A DNA stretch of 34,072 nt from an uncultured Acidimicrobiales bacterium (GTDB taxonomy: Bacteria > Actinomycetota > Acidimicrobiia > Acidimicrobiales > AC-14), in assembly GCA_902805665.1 (NCBI GenBank), contig CADCTB010000014.1:1-34072 (forward strand). Reading direction: 5' to 3'. The notes beneath the pieces are model-generated. The model worked only from the letters and a program-made list of their open reading frames with translations. It was not told the DNA's origin and searched no databases. Position numbers and translations under genes: made by a program. Positions 14,235 through 21,563 of this stretch are shown piece after piece (position 1 is the stretch's first letter; each line of letters begins with the position of its first letter).

Positions 14235-14914
14235 ACCGATGAAACGTCCGGGCCGGAGGTTTGGTTGACAGGGACCTCGACACCGGCGCGGCGCTGGGCC
14301 CGATCGAAGAGGTCCTGGAGGACGGCTTGGAGTTGCAGCGTCAGCTCCTTGACCGCCCGCCGGGACGGGTGACGGGCGCCCTCGGCGATCGGCGGCGGGA
14401 GGATCGGCTCACCGACGATCACGTGGATCTTGACCAGGCGTGGGAGCCGCTTGCCCTTGGGCAGCGCCCGCTCGGACCCGCCGATCCCGACCGGGACGAC
14501 CGGCACGCCGGCCCGGGACGCCACGAACGCCGCGCCCTCGTGGAGGTGCTCGATGACGGGCCCGGCGCGCCGGGTCCCTTCCGGGAAGAGGACGAGCGGC
14601 TCGCCCCTCTCCAGGATGGCGAGCGTGCGCCGGAGCGCTTCACGGTCCGGGGCTCCTCGGTTCACCGGATAGGCACCCAGCATGGTGATGAAGGCACCGA
14701 GCGGCTTGATCTTCCAGAGCGACTCCTTGCCCATGTAGCCCATGCGGCGCCGGGTGACGCCCGAGACCAGGCCGAAGTCCACGAAGGAGCGGTGGACCGG
14801 GGCGAGCACGAACGGCCCGGTCCGGGGGACGTTCTCGAGCCCCTCGAAGCTGATCCGCCACAGGATCTTCGCCACCAACCAGATCAGGAACCGGACGATC
14901 CCGTAGGCGATCAC
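14231..14914 (-). CDS. plsC: 1-acyl-sn-glycerol-3-phosphate acyltransferase (PlsC family)
   Basis: Adds the second acyl chain to lysophosphatidate in phospholipid synthesis, at the inner face of the membrane. The 227-residue protein has an N-terminal hydrophobic segment (5-19), the catalytic HRSFVD (His41, Asp46), an acceptor-binding block YPVNRGAPDREALRR (82-96) and FPEGTR (110-115), then a VPVVPVGIGG strand. The GTG start is 1 nt after the cmk stop. A cmk-plsC pair is common in actinobacteria. Acyl specificity is not visible. Confidence 0.93.
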   Translation of the reverse strand: MIAYGIVRFLIWLVAKILWRISFEGLENVPRTGPFVLAPVHRSFVDFGLVSGVTRRRMGYMGKESLWKIKPLGAFITMLGAYPVNRGAPDREALRRTLAILERGEPLVLFPEGTRRAGPVIEHLHEGAAFVASRAGVPVVPVGIGGSERALPKGKRLPRLVKIHVIVGEPILPPPIAEGARHPSRRAVKELTLQLQAVLQDLFDRAQRRAGVEVPVNQTSGPDVSSV

Positions 14915-14915
14915 G

Positions 14916-15533
14916 TCACTTCAACATGGCGACGATCTCGTCGACCACCTCGTCGATGGGGCGGGCCGTGGTGTCGACGACCACCGCCCCCTGGGGGACG
15001 ATCAGCGGCGACACCGCCCGGGTGGAGTCGAGCAGGTCACGCCGGGCCAGGTCGTCCGCCGTCTCGTCGAGCTCCCTGCGACGGGCCCTCTCCCCCGCGC
15101 TCGCGGTGAGGAAGACCTTCAGCTCGGCGTCGGGGAACACCACGCTGCCGATGTCGCGCCCCTCGATCACCCCTCCGCCGTGCTCCTCCGCCCACTCGCG
15201 CTGGCGGCGTACGAGCTCACTGCGCACGCCGGGCATGGCCGCGACCGCGCTGACCGCCCTGCCCACCTGCTTGCTGCGCAGGTCGGCGGTGACGTCGACT
15301 CCGTCGAGCAGCACACGGTCGCCGACCTCCATGTCGACCTCGGCCACCAGTTCGGTGAGAGCGTCGGCGGCGCCCTCGGCCTCAGGGTCGATGCCTCGAC
15401 GGAGGGCGGCAAGGGCGGCGACGCGGTACATCGCCCCCGACTCCATGTACGGGAGGTCGAGCCGCTCGGCCACCGCCTTGGCCACTGTCGACTTGCCCGA
15501 GCCCACCGGCCCGTCGATGGCTACGACGCGCAC
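14916..15533 (-). CDS. cmk: Cytidylate kinase
   Basis: Phosphorylates CMP and dCMP with ATP. The 205-residue protein starts VRVVAIDGPVGSGKSTVA with the P-loop at 8-16, then YMESGAMYR, the CMP-binding GRDIGSVVFPDAELKVFLTAS and a RR-rich LID. The GTG at 15533 is chosen because the family normally begins right before the P-loop strand and GGAG lies 5 nt upstream; the frame extends 18 codons further, inside aroA. It overlaps the aroA 3' end by 13 bp. Confidence 0.95.
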   Translation of the reverse strand: MRVVAIDGPVGSGKSTVAKAVAERLDLPYMESGAMYRVAALAALRRGIDPEAEGAADALTELVAEVDMEVGDRVLLDGVDVTADLRSKQVGRAVSAVAAMPGVRSELVRRQREWAEEHGGGVIEGRDIGSVVFPDAELKVFLTASAGERARRRELDETADDLARRDLLDSTRAVSPLIVPQGAVVVDTTARPIDEVVDEIVAMLK

Positions 15534-16777
15534 AGCGTCTCCATGTCGCGCTCGAAGCCGGGATAACTCGTGGCCACCGCGTCCCATCCGTCGACCACCG
15601 TCGTGCCCTCGGCCGCCAGGCCGGCCACGGCGAGGGCCATGGCGATGCGGTGGTCCTGGCGGGAGTGGACCTCGCCGCCGCAGAGGTTCGCTTCGCCCTG
15701 CACGGCCAGACCACCGTCGTCGTAGGTCACTGTCGCGCCCATGGCCGCCAAGCCTTCGATGATCGTGGCCACCCGGTCGCTCTCCTTGACCCGCAGCTCC
15801 TCGACGTCGCGGAACACCAGGCGTCCGGCGGCCACCGCGCCGGCCACCGCCAGCACGGGTATCTCGTCGATCAGGCCGACGATCTCACCGCCGGCAACCT
15901 GGGTGCCCTCCATGTGCGGCGAGTAACGGGCCCGGATGCTGCGCTCCCCCACCCGTTCGACGTCGGCACCCATGCGCCCGAGCACGTCGAGGAAGCCGGT
16001 GCGGGCCGGACCGATGTAGACGTCGTCGACGACGACCTCGCTGCCCGGGACGATGCACGCGGCGACGACCCAGAAGGCCGCCTGCGACGGGTCCCCTGGG
16101 ACGTCGAGCTGGAACGGCTGGAGCGCCGACGGGCGGACGCGCACGTCGAGACCGTCGTCACTGACCTCCAGATCGGCGCCGCACGCGGCAAGCATCTCCT
16201 CGGTGTGGGCCCGGGTCACGACCGGCTGGCGCACGACCGTCTCACCGACGGCGGACAGCCCGGCCAGCAGCACGGCGGACTTCACCTGGGCGCTGGGCAC
16301 GGGAAGGTTGTAGTCGATGCCCCGCAGGGACCCGCCCCGGACGACCAAGGGAGGCAGCCGGCCGCCGTCCCGACCGTCGACCTGGGCGCCCATGGCCCGC
16401 AAGGGATCGGCGACACGTGACATCGGACGGCGCCGGATCGACCCGTCACCCGTCAGCACCGTCAGCCAGGGGAAGCCGGCGCAGAGGCCGGCGAGCAGCC
16501 GGATCCCGGTGCCCGAGTTACCCATGTCGAGGACGTCGTCCGGCTCGTGGAGCCGGCTCCGGCCGCCGGTGATCTTCTCGCCGTCGCACGTGGCGCCCAT
16601 GGCCTCGACCGCGGCCCGGGTGCGGGCCACGTCGTCACCGTCCGACAGCCCCCCGACCACCGACGTCCCCTCGGCCAGGGCGGCGAGGATGAGGGCCCGG
16701 TGGGAGATGGACTTGTCGCCCGGGACCCTGATCGTGCCCTGCAGCGGCCGCCCTCCCGTGACGCTGAACGAGGTCAC
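15521..16777 (-). CDS. aroA: 3-phosphoshikimate 1-carboxyvinyltransferase (EPSP synthase)
   Basis: Sixth shikimate-pathway step: shikimate-3-phosphate plus PEP gives EPSP. The 418-residue protein has GDKSISHR (20-27), GNSGTGIRLL (86-95), GDGSIRRRPMSR (110-121), SAQVKSA (162-168), RAHTEE (189-194), RVKESDR and DHRIAMA. SAQVK and RAHTE resemble the signatures used to define class II (glyphosate-insensitive type) enzymes, while the glycine in NSGT is kept; sensitivity cannot be decided by eye. The GTG start overlaps the tyrA stop (GTGA). It stands in the run rluB - aroH - tyrA - aroA - cmk, which groups Phe/Tyr synthesis. Confidence 0.97.
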   Translation of the reverse strand: MTSFSVTGGRPLQGTIRVPGDKSISHRALILAALAEGTSVVGGLSDGDDVARTRAAVEAMGATCDGEKITGGRSRLHEPDDVLDMGNSGTGIRLLAGLCAGFPWLTVLTGDGSIRRRPMSRVADPLRAMGAQVDGRDGGRLPPLVVRGGSLRGIDYNLPVPSAQVKSAVLLAGLSAVGETVVRQPVVTRAHTEEMLAACGADLEVSDDGLDVRVRPSALQPFQLDVPGDPSQAAFWVVAACIVPGSEVVVDDVYIGPARTGFLDVLGRMGADVERVGERSIRARYSPHMEGTQVAGGEIVGLIDEIPVLAVAGAVAAGRLVFRDVEELRVKESDRVATIIEGLAAMGATVTYDDGGLAVQGEANLCGGEVHSRQDHRIAMALAVAGLAAEGTTVVDGWDAVATSYPGFERDMETLCAS

Positions 16778-17850
16778 GACAGCGGTCGCAGCGTGGGATG
16801 GAAGCCTCGGGAGATGAGGGCGGCACGGGTGTCGTCGCCGGCCGTCTCCTGGACCACGAGGACCAGGACACCCCGCTCCCCCTCCACCGAGTGGGCGATC
16901 TCCAGGTCTTCGATGTTGACGTCGAGCTCGCCCAGGAGGGTGGTGATCTCGGCCAGGACCCCGGGCCGGTCGGGGACCGGCACCCGGATCTCGACCAGTC
17001 GGGTGTCGTGGGCGACGCGCGCCGGGAGGCTCACCCGGGCGGCACGCGCCCGTTCGAGTGCCTCCAGCAGGCCCGGACGGTCACCCCGCGACACCAGGTC
17101 ACGCATGGTCGACAGGGCGGTCACGTAGCGATCGAGGGCCTCGACGATGGCCGCACAGTTCTCGGCGCAGATATCGGGCCAGATGCCGGGGTGGCCGGCG
17201 GCGATGCGGGTCATGTCCCGGAAGCCACCGGCGGCCAGGCGCAGCATCGGGCCCTGCTCCGTGGCACCGTCGGCCGCGAGGGCCATCAGTGTGGCCGCCG
17301 CCAGATGGGGGACGTGGGAGACAGTGGCCACCAGCTCGTCGTGGCGATCGGGCGCCAGGGCGACCACGTCGGCGCCGAGCGACGTCACCACCGAGCGGAC
17401 CAGCGTGTAGGCCTCGTCGTCGGTGGCCACCGTGGGGGTGAGCACCCATGTCGCCCCGTCGAACAAGGAGGGGTCGGCGCCGTCCATGCCCTCCTGCTCC
17501 GACCCGGCCATCGGATGGCCGCCCACGAACCTCGGATCGTCTACCGCGGCCACGATCGGCCCCTTCACCCCGCCCACGTCGGTGACCACGCCCCCCCTCG
17601 CCAGCGCGGCGCGTGCCTCGTCCGCGATCGAGGAGACGGGGGTGCACACGAAGGTGATAGCGGCTTCCGGGTCGTCGCCGACCGCGTCGAGGGCGCCCTG
17701 GTCGAGGGCCTGTGCGGCACGGGCGGCATCGAGGTCGCGACCCGTCACGTGCCACCCCTGCTTACGCAGGGCCAGGCCGATGGACCCGCCGATCAGGCCC
17801 GTGCCCACGATGACGGCGCGGCGGGGGGTGGGATCAGACGGGAAGGTCAT
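16774..17850 (-). CDS. tyrA: Prephenate dehydrogenase with C-terminal ACT domain
   Basis: Converts prephenate to 4-hydroxyphenylpyruvate with NAD+, the tyrosine branch. The 358-residue protein has a Rossmann motif VGTGLIGGSIG (15-25), the catalytic block GGHPMAGSEQEG (110-121, His112), HDELVATVSHVPH, and an ACT domain (about 286-350: VPVPDRPGVLAEITTLLGEL) that usually binds an aromatic amino acid for feedback control. The ATG lies within the last codons of aroH (17-bp overlap). Use of arogenate instead of prephenate cannot be excluded. Confidence 0.95.
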   Translation of the reverse strand: MTFPSDPTPRRAVIVGTGLIGGSIGLALRKQGWHVTGRDLDAARAAQALDQGALDAVGDDPEAAITFVCTPVSSIADEARAALARGGVVTDVGGVKGPIVAAVDDPRFVGGHPMAGSEQEGMDGADPSLFDGATWVLTPTVATDDEAYTLVRSVVTSLGADVVALAPDRHDELVATVSHVPHLAAATLMALAADGATEQGPMLRLAAGGFRDMTRIAAGHPGIWPDICAENCAAIVEALDRYVTALSTMRDLVSRGDRPGLLEALERARAARVSLPARVAHDTRLVEIRVPVPDRPGVLAEITTLLGELDVNIEDLEIAHSVEGERGVLVLVVQETAGDDTRAALISRGFHPTLRPLS

Positions 17851-18202
17851 CGCGCAGTCCCTCGGCGCCCGCCAGGTACACGTGGCGCAGCTCGGCCCGG
17901 GATCGCTCGGTGGTCAGGTGCATCAGCACCCGGATGCAGCGGGGGGTACCACCGTCGACCGCCAGCTCACGGGCGCAGAGGAGCGGCACGTCGCCGAGGC
18001 CGATGGCACGCGCCGCGGCGGCGGGGAACATGCTGGTGATGTCGTCGGTGGCGGTGAACACGATGCTGATCAAGGCATCCTTGTCGACCTCGTTGCGGTC
18101 GAGCATCTCGTTTACCAGTGCGCCCACCCGCTCGTGGACCTGCTCGGGCGTGTCGGCGTCGACGGTGGTCGCCCCTCGGAGGGCCCGGACGGCGGCGGTC
18201 AC
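17834..18202 (-). CDS. aroH: Chorismate mutase, AroH type
   Basis: Rearranges chorismate to prephenate. The 122-residue protein matches the monofunctional trimeric AroH family in length (about 127) and motifs: VRALRGATTVDADT (5-18), ISIVFTATDDITSMFPAAAAR, and PLLCARELAVDGG followed by CIRVLMH with the active-site Glu and Arg. The GTG at 18202 is chosen because it overlaps the rluB stop (GTGA) and places the first strand exactly as in the family; the upstream extension lies inside rluB. Its direct partner tyrA follows, giving two consecutive steps. Confidence 0.95.
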   Translation of the reverse strand: MTAAVRALRGATTVDADTPEQVHERVGALVNEMLDRNEVDKDALISIVFTATDDITSMFPAAAARAIGLGDVPLLCARELAVDGGTPRCIRVLMHLTTERSRAELRHVYLAGAEGLRDDLPV

Positions 18203-18948
18203 GAGTCGAATGTAGTTCGGGGCAGGGCGGCTGCCTCGAGGGAGCGGACCTCGTCGACCTCCAGCACCCGCCACTCCCCCGGCTTCAGTCGACGGTCGGC
18301 CAGCGGGCCGATCCGGGTGCGGACCAGCCGGCGTACCGGGTGGCCGATGGCCTCCAGCATGCGCCGCACCTGGCGGTTGCGGCCCTCGTGGATGACCAGG
18401 CGGACCGCTCCGGGCGCGGTGAGTGACGCCTTCGCCGGCGCGGTCCTCCCGTCGTCGAGGTCGATGCCCTCCCGCAGCCGGCGCAGCTCGGCCGGCGTCG
18501 GGCTCCCGTCCACCTCGGCCAGGTACTCCTTCTCGACGCCGAACGACGGATGGGTGAGGCGGTGGGCCAGGTCACCGTCGTTGGTGAGCAGGAGCAGGCC
18601 CTCGGTGTCGGTGTCGAGACGCCCGACCGGAAAGATCCGGGGCTCCGAGGGCACCAGCGCCACCACGGTCGGCCGGCCCTGGGGGTCGGATGCCGTGCTG
18701 ACCACTCCCCTGGGTTTGTTCAGCAGGTAGGTCACCAGCCCCGGCCGCACGGGCACCCGCAGCCCGTCGACCTCGATGCGGTCGTTGTCGGGATCGACCC
18801 GTCGCCCGAGGACGGCCACCTCCCCGTTCACCGTCACCCGCTCCTCGTCGATGAGGATCTCGCAGACCCGCCGGCTGCCCAAGCCGGCGGCCGCGAGGAC
18901 CTTCTGCAGCCGCTCGCCCTCGTGCATCGGGTCGCCCGCCGGCGTCAC
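18199..18948 (-). CDS. rluB: 23S rRNA pseudouridine synthase (RluB/RsuA family)
   Basis: Isomerises a uridine in large-subunit rRNA. The 249-residue protein has an S4 RNA-binding domain (about 11-60), LLNKPRGVVST (75-85), the catalytic block GRLDTDTEGLLLLTNDG (109-125, Asp112) and EGRNRQVRRML. The scpA - scpB - rluB order is a classic bacterial cluster. The GTG at 18948 is preferred because it overlaps the stop of a 17-codon linker ORF; an ATG at codon 8 is an alternative. Family firm; RluB versus RsuA subgroup inferred from context. Confidence 0.93.
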   Translation of the reverse strand: MTPAGDPMHEGERLQKVLAAAGLGSRRVCEILIDEERVTVNGEVAVLGRRVDPDNDRIEVDGLRVPVRPGLVTYLLNKPRGVVSTASDPQGRPTVVALVPSEPRIFPVGRLDTDTEGLLLLTNDGDLAHRLTHPSFGVEKEYLAEVDGSPTPAELRRLREGIDLDDGRTAPAKASLTAPGAVRLVIHEGRNRQVRRMLEAIGHPVRRLVRTRIGPLADRRLKPGEWRVLEVDEVRSLEAAALPRTTFDS

Positions 18949-18998
18949 GAGGCGTCAGCCCCGTGAACATCGATGGACCGGCCTCCCGGGCCGGTCAC
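18945..18998 (-). CDS. Candidate 17-aa linker ORF between scpB and rluB
   Basis: The GTG (18998-18996) overlaps the scpB TGA (GTGA), and its TGA overlaps the rluB GTG (GTGA). The peptide is VTGPGGRSIDVHGADAS. Its first eight codons are identical, apart from the start base, to those of the two tandem small ORFs at 23085-23206. It may be a translated linker that lets ribosomes step from scpB to rluB, or the trace of a palindromic repeat placed at the stop codon. Confidence 0.3.
   Translation of the reverse strand: MTGPGGRSIDVHGADAS
18976..18996. repeat. 21-bp palindrome GACCGGCC-n5-GGCCGGTC, copy 1
   Basis: Perfect 8-bp inverted repeat with a 5-nt spacer, overlapping the stop codon of scpB. 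The same palindrome is at 23125-23145 and 23184-23204, where the latter copy overlaps the stop codon of the first Glu permease. Confidence 0.7.
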
Positions 18999-19561
18999 GT
19001 CTCGTCGGCGCCCAGCCCCCGCTCCAGGGCCTCGACCACCTCGGGCCCGGGCACGAAGTCGCCAAGGGGCGGCAGGTCGGCCAAGGAGTCGACGCCCAGG
19101 CGCTCGAGGAACATTCTGCTGGTGCCGTAGAGCACCGCCTGACCCGGCCCGGGGTCACGCCCGACCTCCTCCACGTACCCCCGCTGGCAGAGCGTGCGCA
19201 TGACGGCGTCGGCGTTCACACCGCGAATCACCGCCACCTGCGCACGGGACACCGGCTGCTTGTACGCCACGATGGCCAGGGTCTCGAGGGCGGCGGGCGA
19301 CATCCGGGCCGGCTGGCCGTCGAGCACGAAGCGCTCCACGTACGGCGCCAGGTCGGGGTGGCTCTGGAACCGCCACCCGCCCGCCACCCGGACCAGCACG
19401 AACCCCCGGTCCTCGGCCTCGTAGGCGGCCGCCAGCTCCTCGCACAGCTCGTCGACCCGGACCGGGCTGACCTCCAGGAGCTGGGCCAGCAGCTGGGGCT
19501 CGACCGGCTCGTCGGCCACCATCAGGATCGCTTCGGCCGCCCGGGCGGCCTCAGATGCCAT
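18995..19561 (-). CDS. scpB: Segregation and condensation protein B
   Basis: Kleisin-associated winged-helix subunit of the SMC-ScpAB condensin. The 188-residue protein has two winged-helix domains, with the conserved blocks RVAGGWRFQSHPD, MSPAALETLAIVAYKQPVSRAQVAVIRGVNAD (quoted here as MSPAALETLAIVAYKQPVSR then AQVAVIRGVNAD, about 87-118) and YGTSRMFLERLG. The ATG at 19561 follows GGAG at about 6 nt and sits immediately after a TAG stop in its own frame. Its first nine codons are duplicated 66 nt upstream (19601-19627). It follows scpA with a 92-nt gap and is linked to rluB through a small ORF. Confidence 0.95.
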   Translation of the reverse strand: MASEAARAAEAILMVADEPVEPQLLAQLLEVSPVRVDELCEELAAAYEAEDRGFVLVRVAGGWRFQSHPDLAPYVERFVLDGQPARMSPAALETLAIVAYKQPVSRAQVAVIRGVNADAVMRTLCQRGYVEEVGRDPGPGQAVLYGTSRMFLERLGVDSLADLPPLGDFVPGPEVVEALERGLGADET

Positions 19562-19633
19562 CTAGGACTCCGTCCAGGACGTGGCCGTCGAGGACGTCGT
19601 GGCCGCCCGGGCCGCCTCGCTAGCCACGGGCAT
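19562..19633 (-). other. Partial duplication of the scpB 5' end in the scpA-scpB gap
   Basis: A short frame MPVASEAARAATTSSTATSW then TES and TAG ends directly before the scpB ATG. Its VASEAARAA (19627-19601) repeats the first residues of ScpB, MASEAARAA (19561-19535), with 21 of 27 bases or more identical. The offset is 66 nt, a multiple of 3, so the copy lies in the scpB frame and is separated from it only by the TAG. It looks like a decayed tandem duplication; it could also act as a leader ORF for scpB. Confidence 0.45.
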
Positions 19634-19653
19634 CGCGACCGGGAGACGACCGG

Positions 19654-20430
19654 TCAGCCATCGTAGGAGTCCACTCCGGCGAAGACGGAGTCAGGTTCGC
19701 CGACCCACGAGACCTCGAGGTCTCCGAACGTCATGGCTTGCCCGAGCTCTATCAGGCCCTGCTTGTAGAGCTCGAGGACGGCGAGGAACCGCACGATGAC
19801 CTCCATGCGGTCGACCATGCCCTCGGTCAGGAAGCGGAAGGTGACCAGTCCGGCGCCCGGAAGGCGGGCGACGAGATCCTCGACCGCCTCGCCCACGCTG
19901 ACCTTGACGGGGGCGACGTGGTCGAGCTGGACCCGAGGTGGCGGCGGGGCGGGCGAGGACACCCGCAGCCACGCGGCATGCAGGTCGGCGGGCGTGACAC
20001 CGGCGAGCAGGTCGGGCGCGAGGGCCAGGAACCGCTCCTCGAGCCCGGCGGTACGGGGCAGTGACCGGCTGGCCGCCTGGGCCAGCACCTCCAGCGCCCC
20101 GCCTGCGTCCCGGAACGTCTTGGCCTCGATGAGGCGGGCGAGGAGGAGGTCGCGCTGCTCGAAGAGGGCCAGCTCCTCGTCGACCTCCACGTCGACCGGC
20201 CCGGGCAGAAGGCGGCGGGCCTTGAGGTCGACAAGGGTGGCCGCGATCACCAGGAACTCGGTGGTGAGCTCGAGGTCGAGGGCGGCGACGGCGGCGTCGA
20301 GGTAGGCGAGGAAGCCGTCGACGATGCGGCTGAGGGAGATCTCGTAGAGATCCACCTCGTCCTTGAGGATCAGGTGGAGCAGAAGGTCGACCGGTCCCTC
20401 GTAGACGTCGGTCTGCACCGCATAGGACAC
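19654..20430 (-). CDS. scpA: Segregation and condensation protein A (kleisin)
   Basis: The kleisin subunit that bridges the SMC heads. The 258-residue protein has the N-terminal SMC-binding block VYEGPVDLLLHLILKDEVDL, followed by FLVIAATLVDLKARRLLPG, an acidic linker and the C-terminal winged helix (VIVRFLAVLELYKQGLIEL). The GTG at 20430 is chosen because the family starts there and a -10 TATTCT lies 7 nt upstream. It heads the long minus-strand operon that runs to the ECF sigma factor, divergent from trpS. Confidence 0.95.
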   Translation of the reverse strand: MSYAVQTDVYEGPVDLLLHLILKDEVDLYEISLSRIVDGFLAYLDAAVAALDLELTTEFLVIAATLVDLKARRLLPGPVDVEVDEELALFEQRDLLLARLIEAKTFRDAGGALEVLAQAASRSLPRTAGLEERFLALAPDLLAGVTPADLHAAWLRVSSPAPPPPRVQLDHVAPVKVSVGEAVEDLVARLPGAGLVTFRFLTEGMVDRMEVIVRFLAVLELYKQGLIELGQAMTFGDLEVSWVGEPDSVFAGVDSYDG

Positions 20431-20437
20431 GCCTCGG

Positions 20438-20443
20438 AGAATA
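20438..20443 (-). promoter_or_regulatory. -10 box, leaderless start of scpA
   Basis: TATTCT on the minus strand, 7 nt before the GTG start. It would be the main promoter of the scpA - ECF sigma operon. Confidence 0.5.
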
Positions 20444-20542
20444 CCGGCCGGGCTTCCGCCGTCCCCGCATACCGAGTTTCCGGGCGCGACCCGCACCGAG
20501 CCCTGATGGGGAAAGGCCGGCAGCCCGGCTCGGTGCTCTCGC

Positions 20543-20548
20543 TACCAT
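20543..20548 (+). promoter_or_regulatory. -10 box, leaderless start of trpS
   Basis: TACCAT followed by 6 nt (CCCCCA) and the ATG of trpS. The six spacer bases contain no Shine-Dalgarno, which supports leaderless translation. Confidence 0.55.
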
Positions 20549-20554
20549 CCCCCA

Positions 20555-21541
20555 ATGGCCAGAGTCCTGTCCGGCATCCAGCCCACCGGTGACATCCACC
20601 TCGGCAACTACCTGGGTGCGGTGCGCGGGTGGGTCGAGGACCAGCACACCCAGGACTCGTACTTCTGCGTGGTCGACCTCCACGCCATCACCGTGCCCCG
20701 CGACCCGGCCGAGCTTCGGGCCAAGACGCTGGAGCTGACCCTCCTTCTGGTCGCCGCCGGCCTCGATCCGGAGGTGTGCACCCTTTTCGTCCAGAGCCAC
20801 GTGCACCAGCACGCCGAGCTGTCCTGGATCCTCGAGTGTGTGGCCAGCATGGGCGAGCTCCGCCGCATGACCCAGTTCAAGGAGAAGTCGAGCGACGCCG
20901 AGGAGTCGGCCCGGGTCGGCCTCTTCACCTATCCGGTGCTCCAGGCGGCCGACATCCTCCTGTACGACGCCGAGCGGGTGCCGGTGGGCGAGGACCAGCG
21001 CCAGCACCTGGAGCTCTGCCGTGACATCGCCCTGCGCTTCAACCACCGCTACGGCGACACGTTCGTGGTCCCCGATGCCACCCTCCCGAAGGTCGGCGCC
21101 CGAATCATGGATCTCCAGCGCCCCACGGCCAAGATGTCGAAGTCGGCCGACTCCCCTCAGGGGACGGTGCTGGTCCTCGACGAGCCGGCGGTGATCGAGC
21201 GCAAGCTCAAGCGAGCGGTCACCGACACCGCCACCGAGGTCACGTTCGACCCTGACAAGAAGCCCGGCGTCGCCAACCTCCTGCAGATCCTTGCCGCCGC
21301 CACCGGCCGCCAGCCGGCCGACGTCGCCGAGGGCTACTCGCAGTACGGACCGCTGAAAGCCGACACGGCGGCGGCGGTCGTCGAGCTGCTCCGCCCGGTC
21401 CGTGAGCGCTACGCCGAGCTGGCCTCTGACCCCGAGGCGGTGCGGTCCACGCTGCGACAGGGAGCCGAGAAGGCGGAAGCGGTCGCCTCGGGCACGCTGG
21501 CCCGCGCCCGGACCGCCATCGGGCTGCTTTCCCGGAGCTGA
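20555..21541 (+). CDS. trpS: Tryptophan-tRNA ligase
   Basis: Charges tRNA-Trp. The 328-residue class I synthetase has the HIGH-type motif PTGDIHLGN (10-18), the Trp-pocket block TYPVLQAADILLYDAERVPV (125-144), GEDQRQHLEL and KMSKS (193-197). Length is normal for the bacterial enzyme. It diverges from scpA; a -10 box 6 nt before the ATG and the absence of a ribosome binding site suggest a leaderless mRNA. Confidence 0.98.
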   Translation: MARVLSGIQPTGDIHLGNYLGAVRGWVEDQHTQDSYFCVVDLHAITVPRDPAELRAKTLELTLLLVAAGLDPEVCTLFVQSHVHQHAELSWILECVASMGELRRMTQFKEKSSDAEESARVGLFTYPVLQAADILLYDAERVPVGEDQRQHLELCRDIALRFNHRYGDTFVVPDATLPKVGARIMDLQRPTAKMSKSADSPQGTVLVLDEPAVIERKLKRAVTDTATEVTFDPDKKPGVANLLQILAAATGRQPADVAEGYSQYGPLKADTAAAVVELLRPVRERYAELASDPEAVRSTLRQGAEKAEAVASGTLARARTAIGLLSRS

Positions 21542-21551
21542 CGGGCACACG

Positions 21552-21557
21552 TATCCT
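21552..21557 (+). promoter_or_regulatory. -10 box, leaderless start of the lipoprotein gene
   Basis: TATCCT followed by 6 nt (GTCCCC) and the GTG start at 21564, directly after the trpS stop. Same hexamer as before the DUF512 gene. Confidence 0.55.
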
Positions 21558-21563
21558 GTCCCC

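Noticed and set aside
18572-18970. 132-codon minus-strand frame overlapping rluB
   Set aside because: It is a shifted frame of rluB and the scpB-rluB gap, with no domain; the GTG start of rluB and the linker ORF explain the region better.
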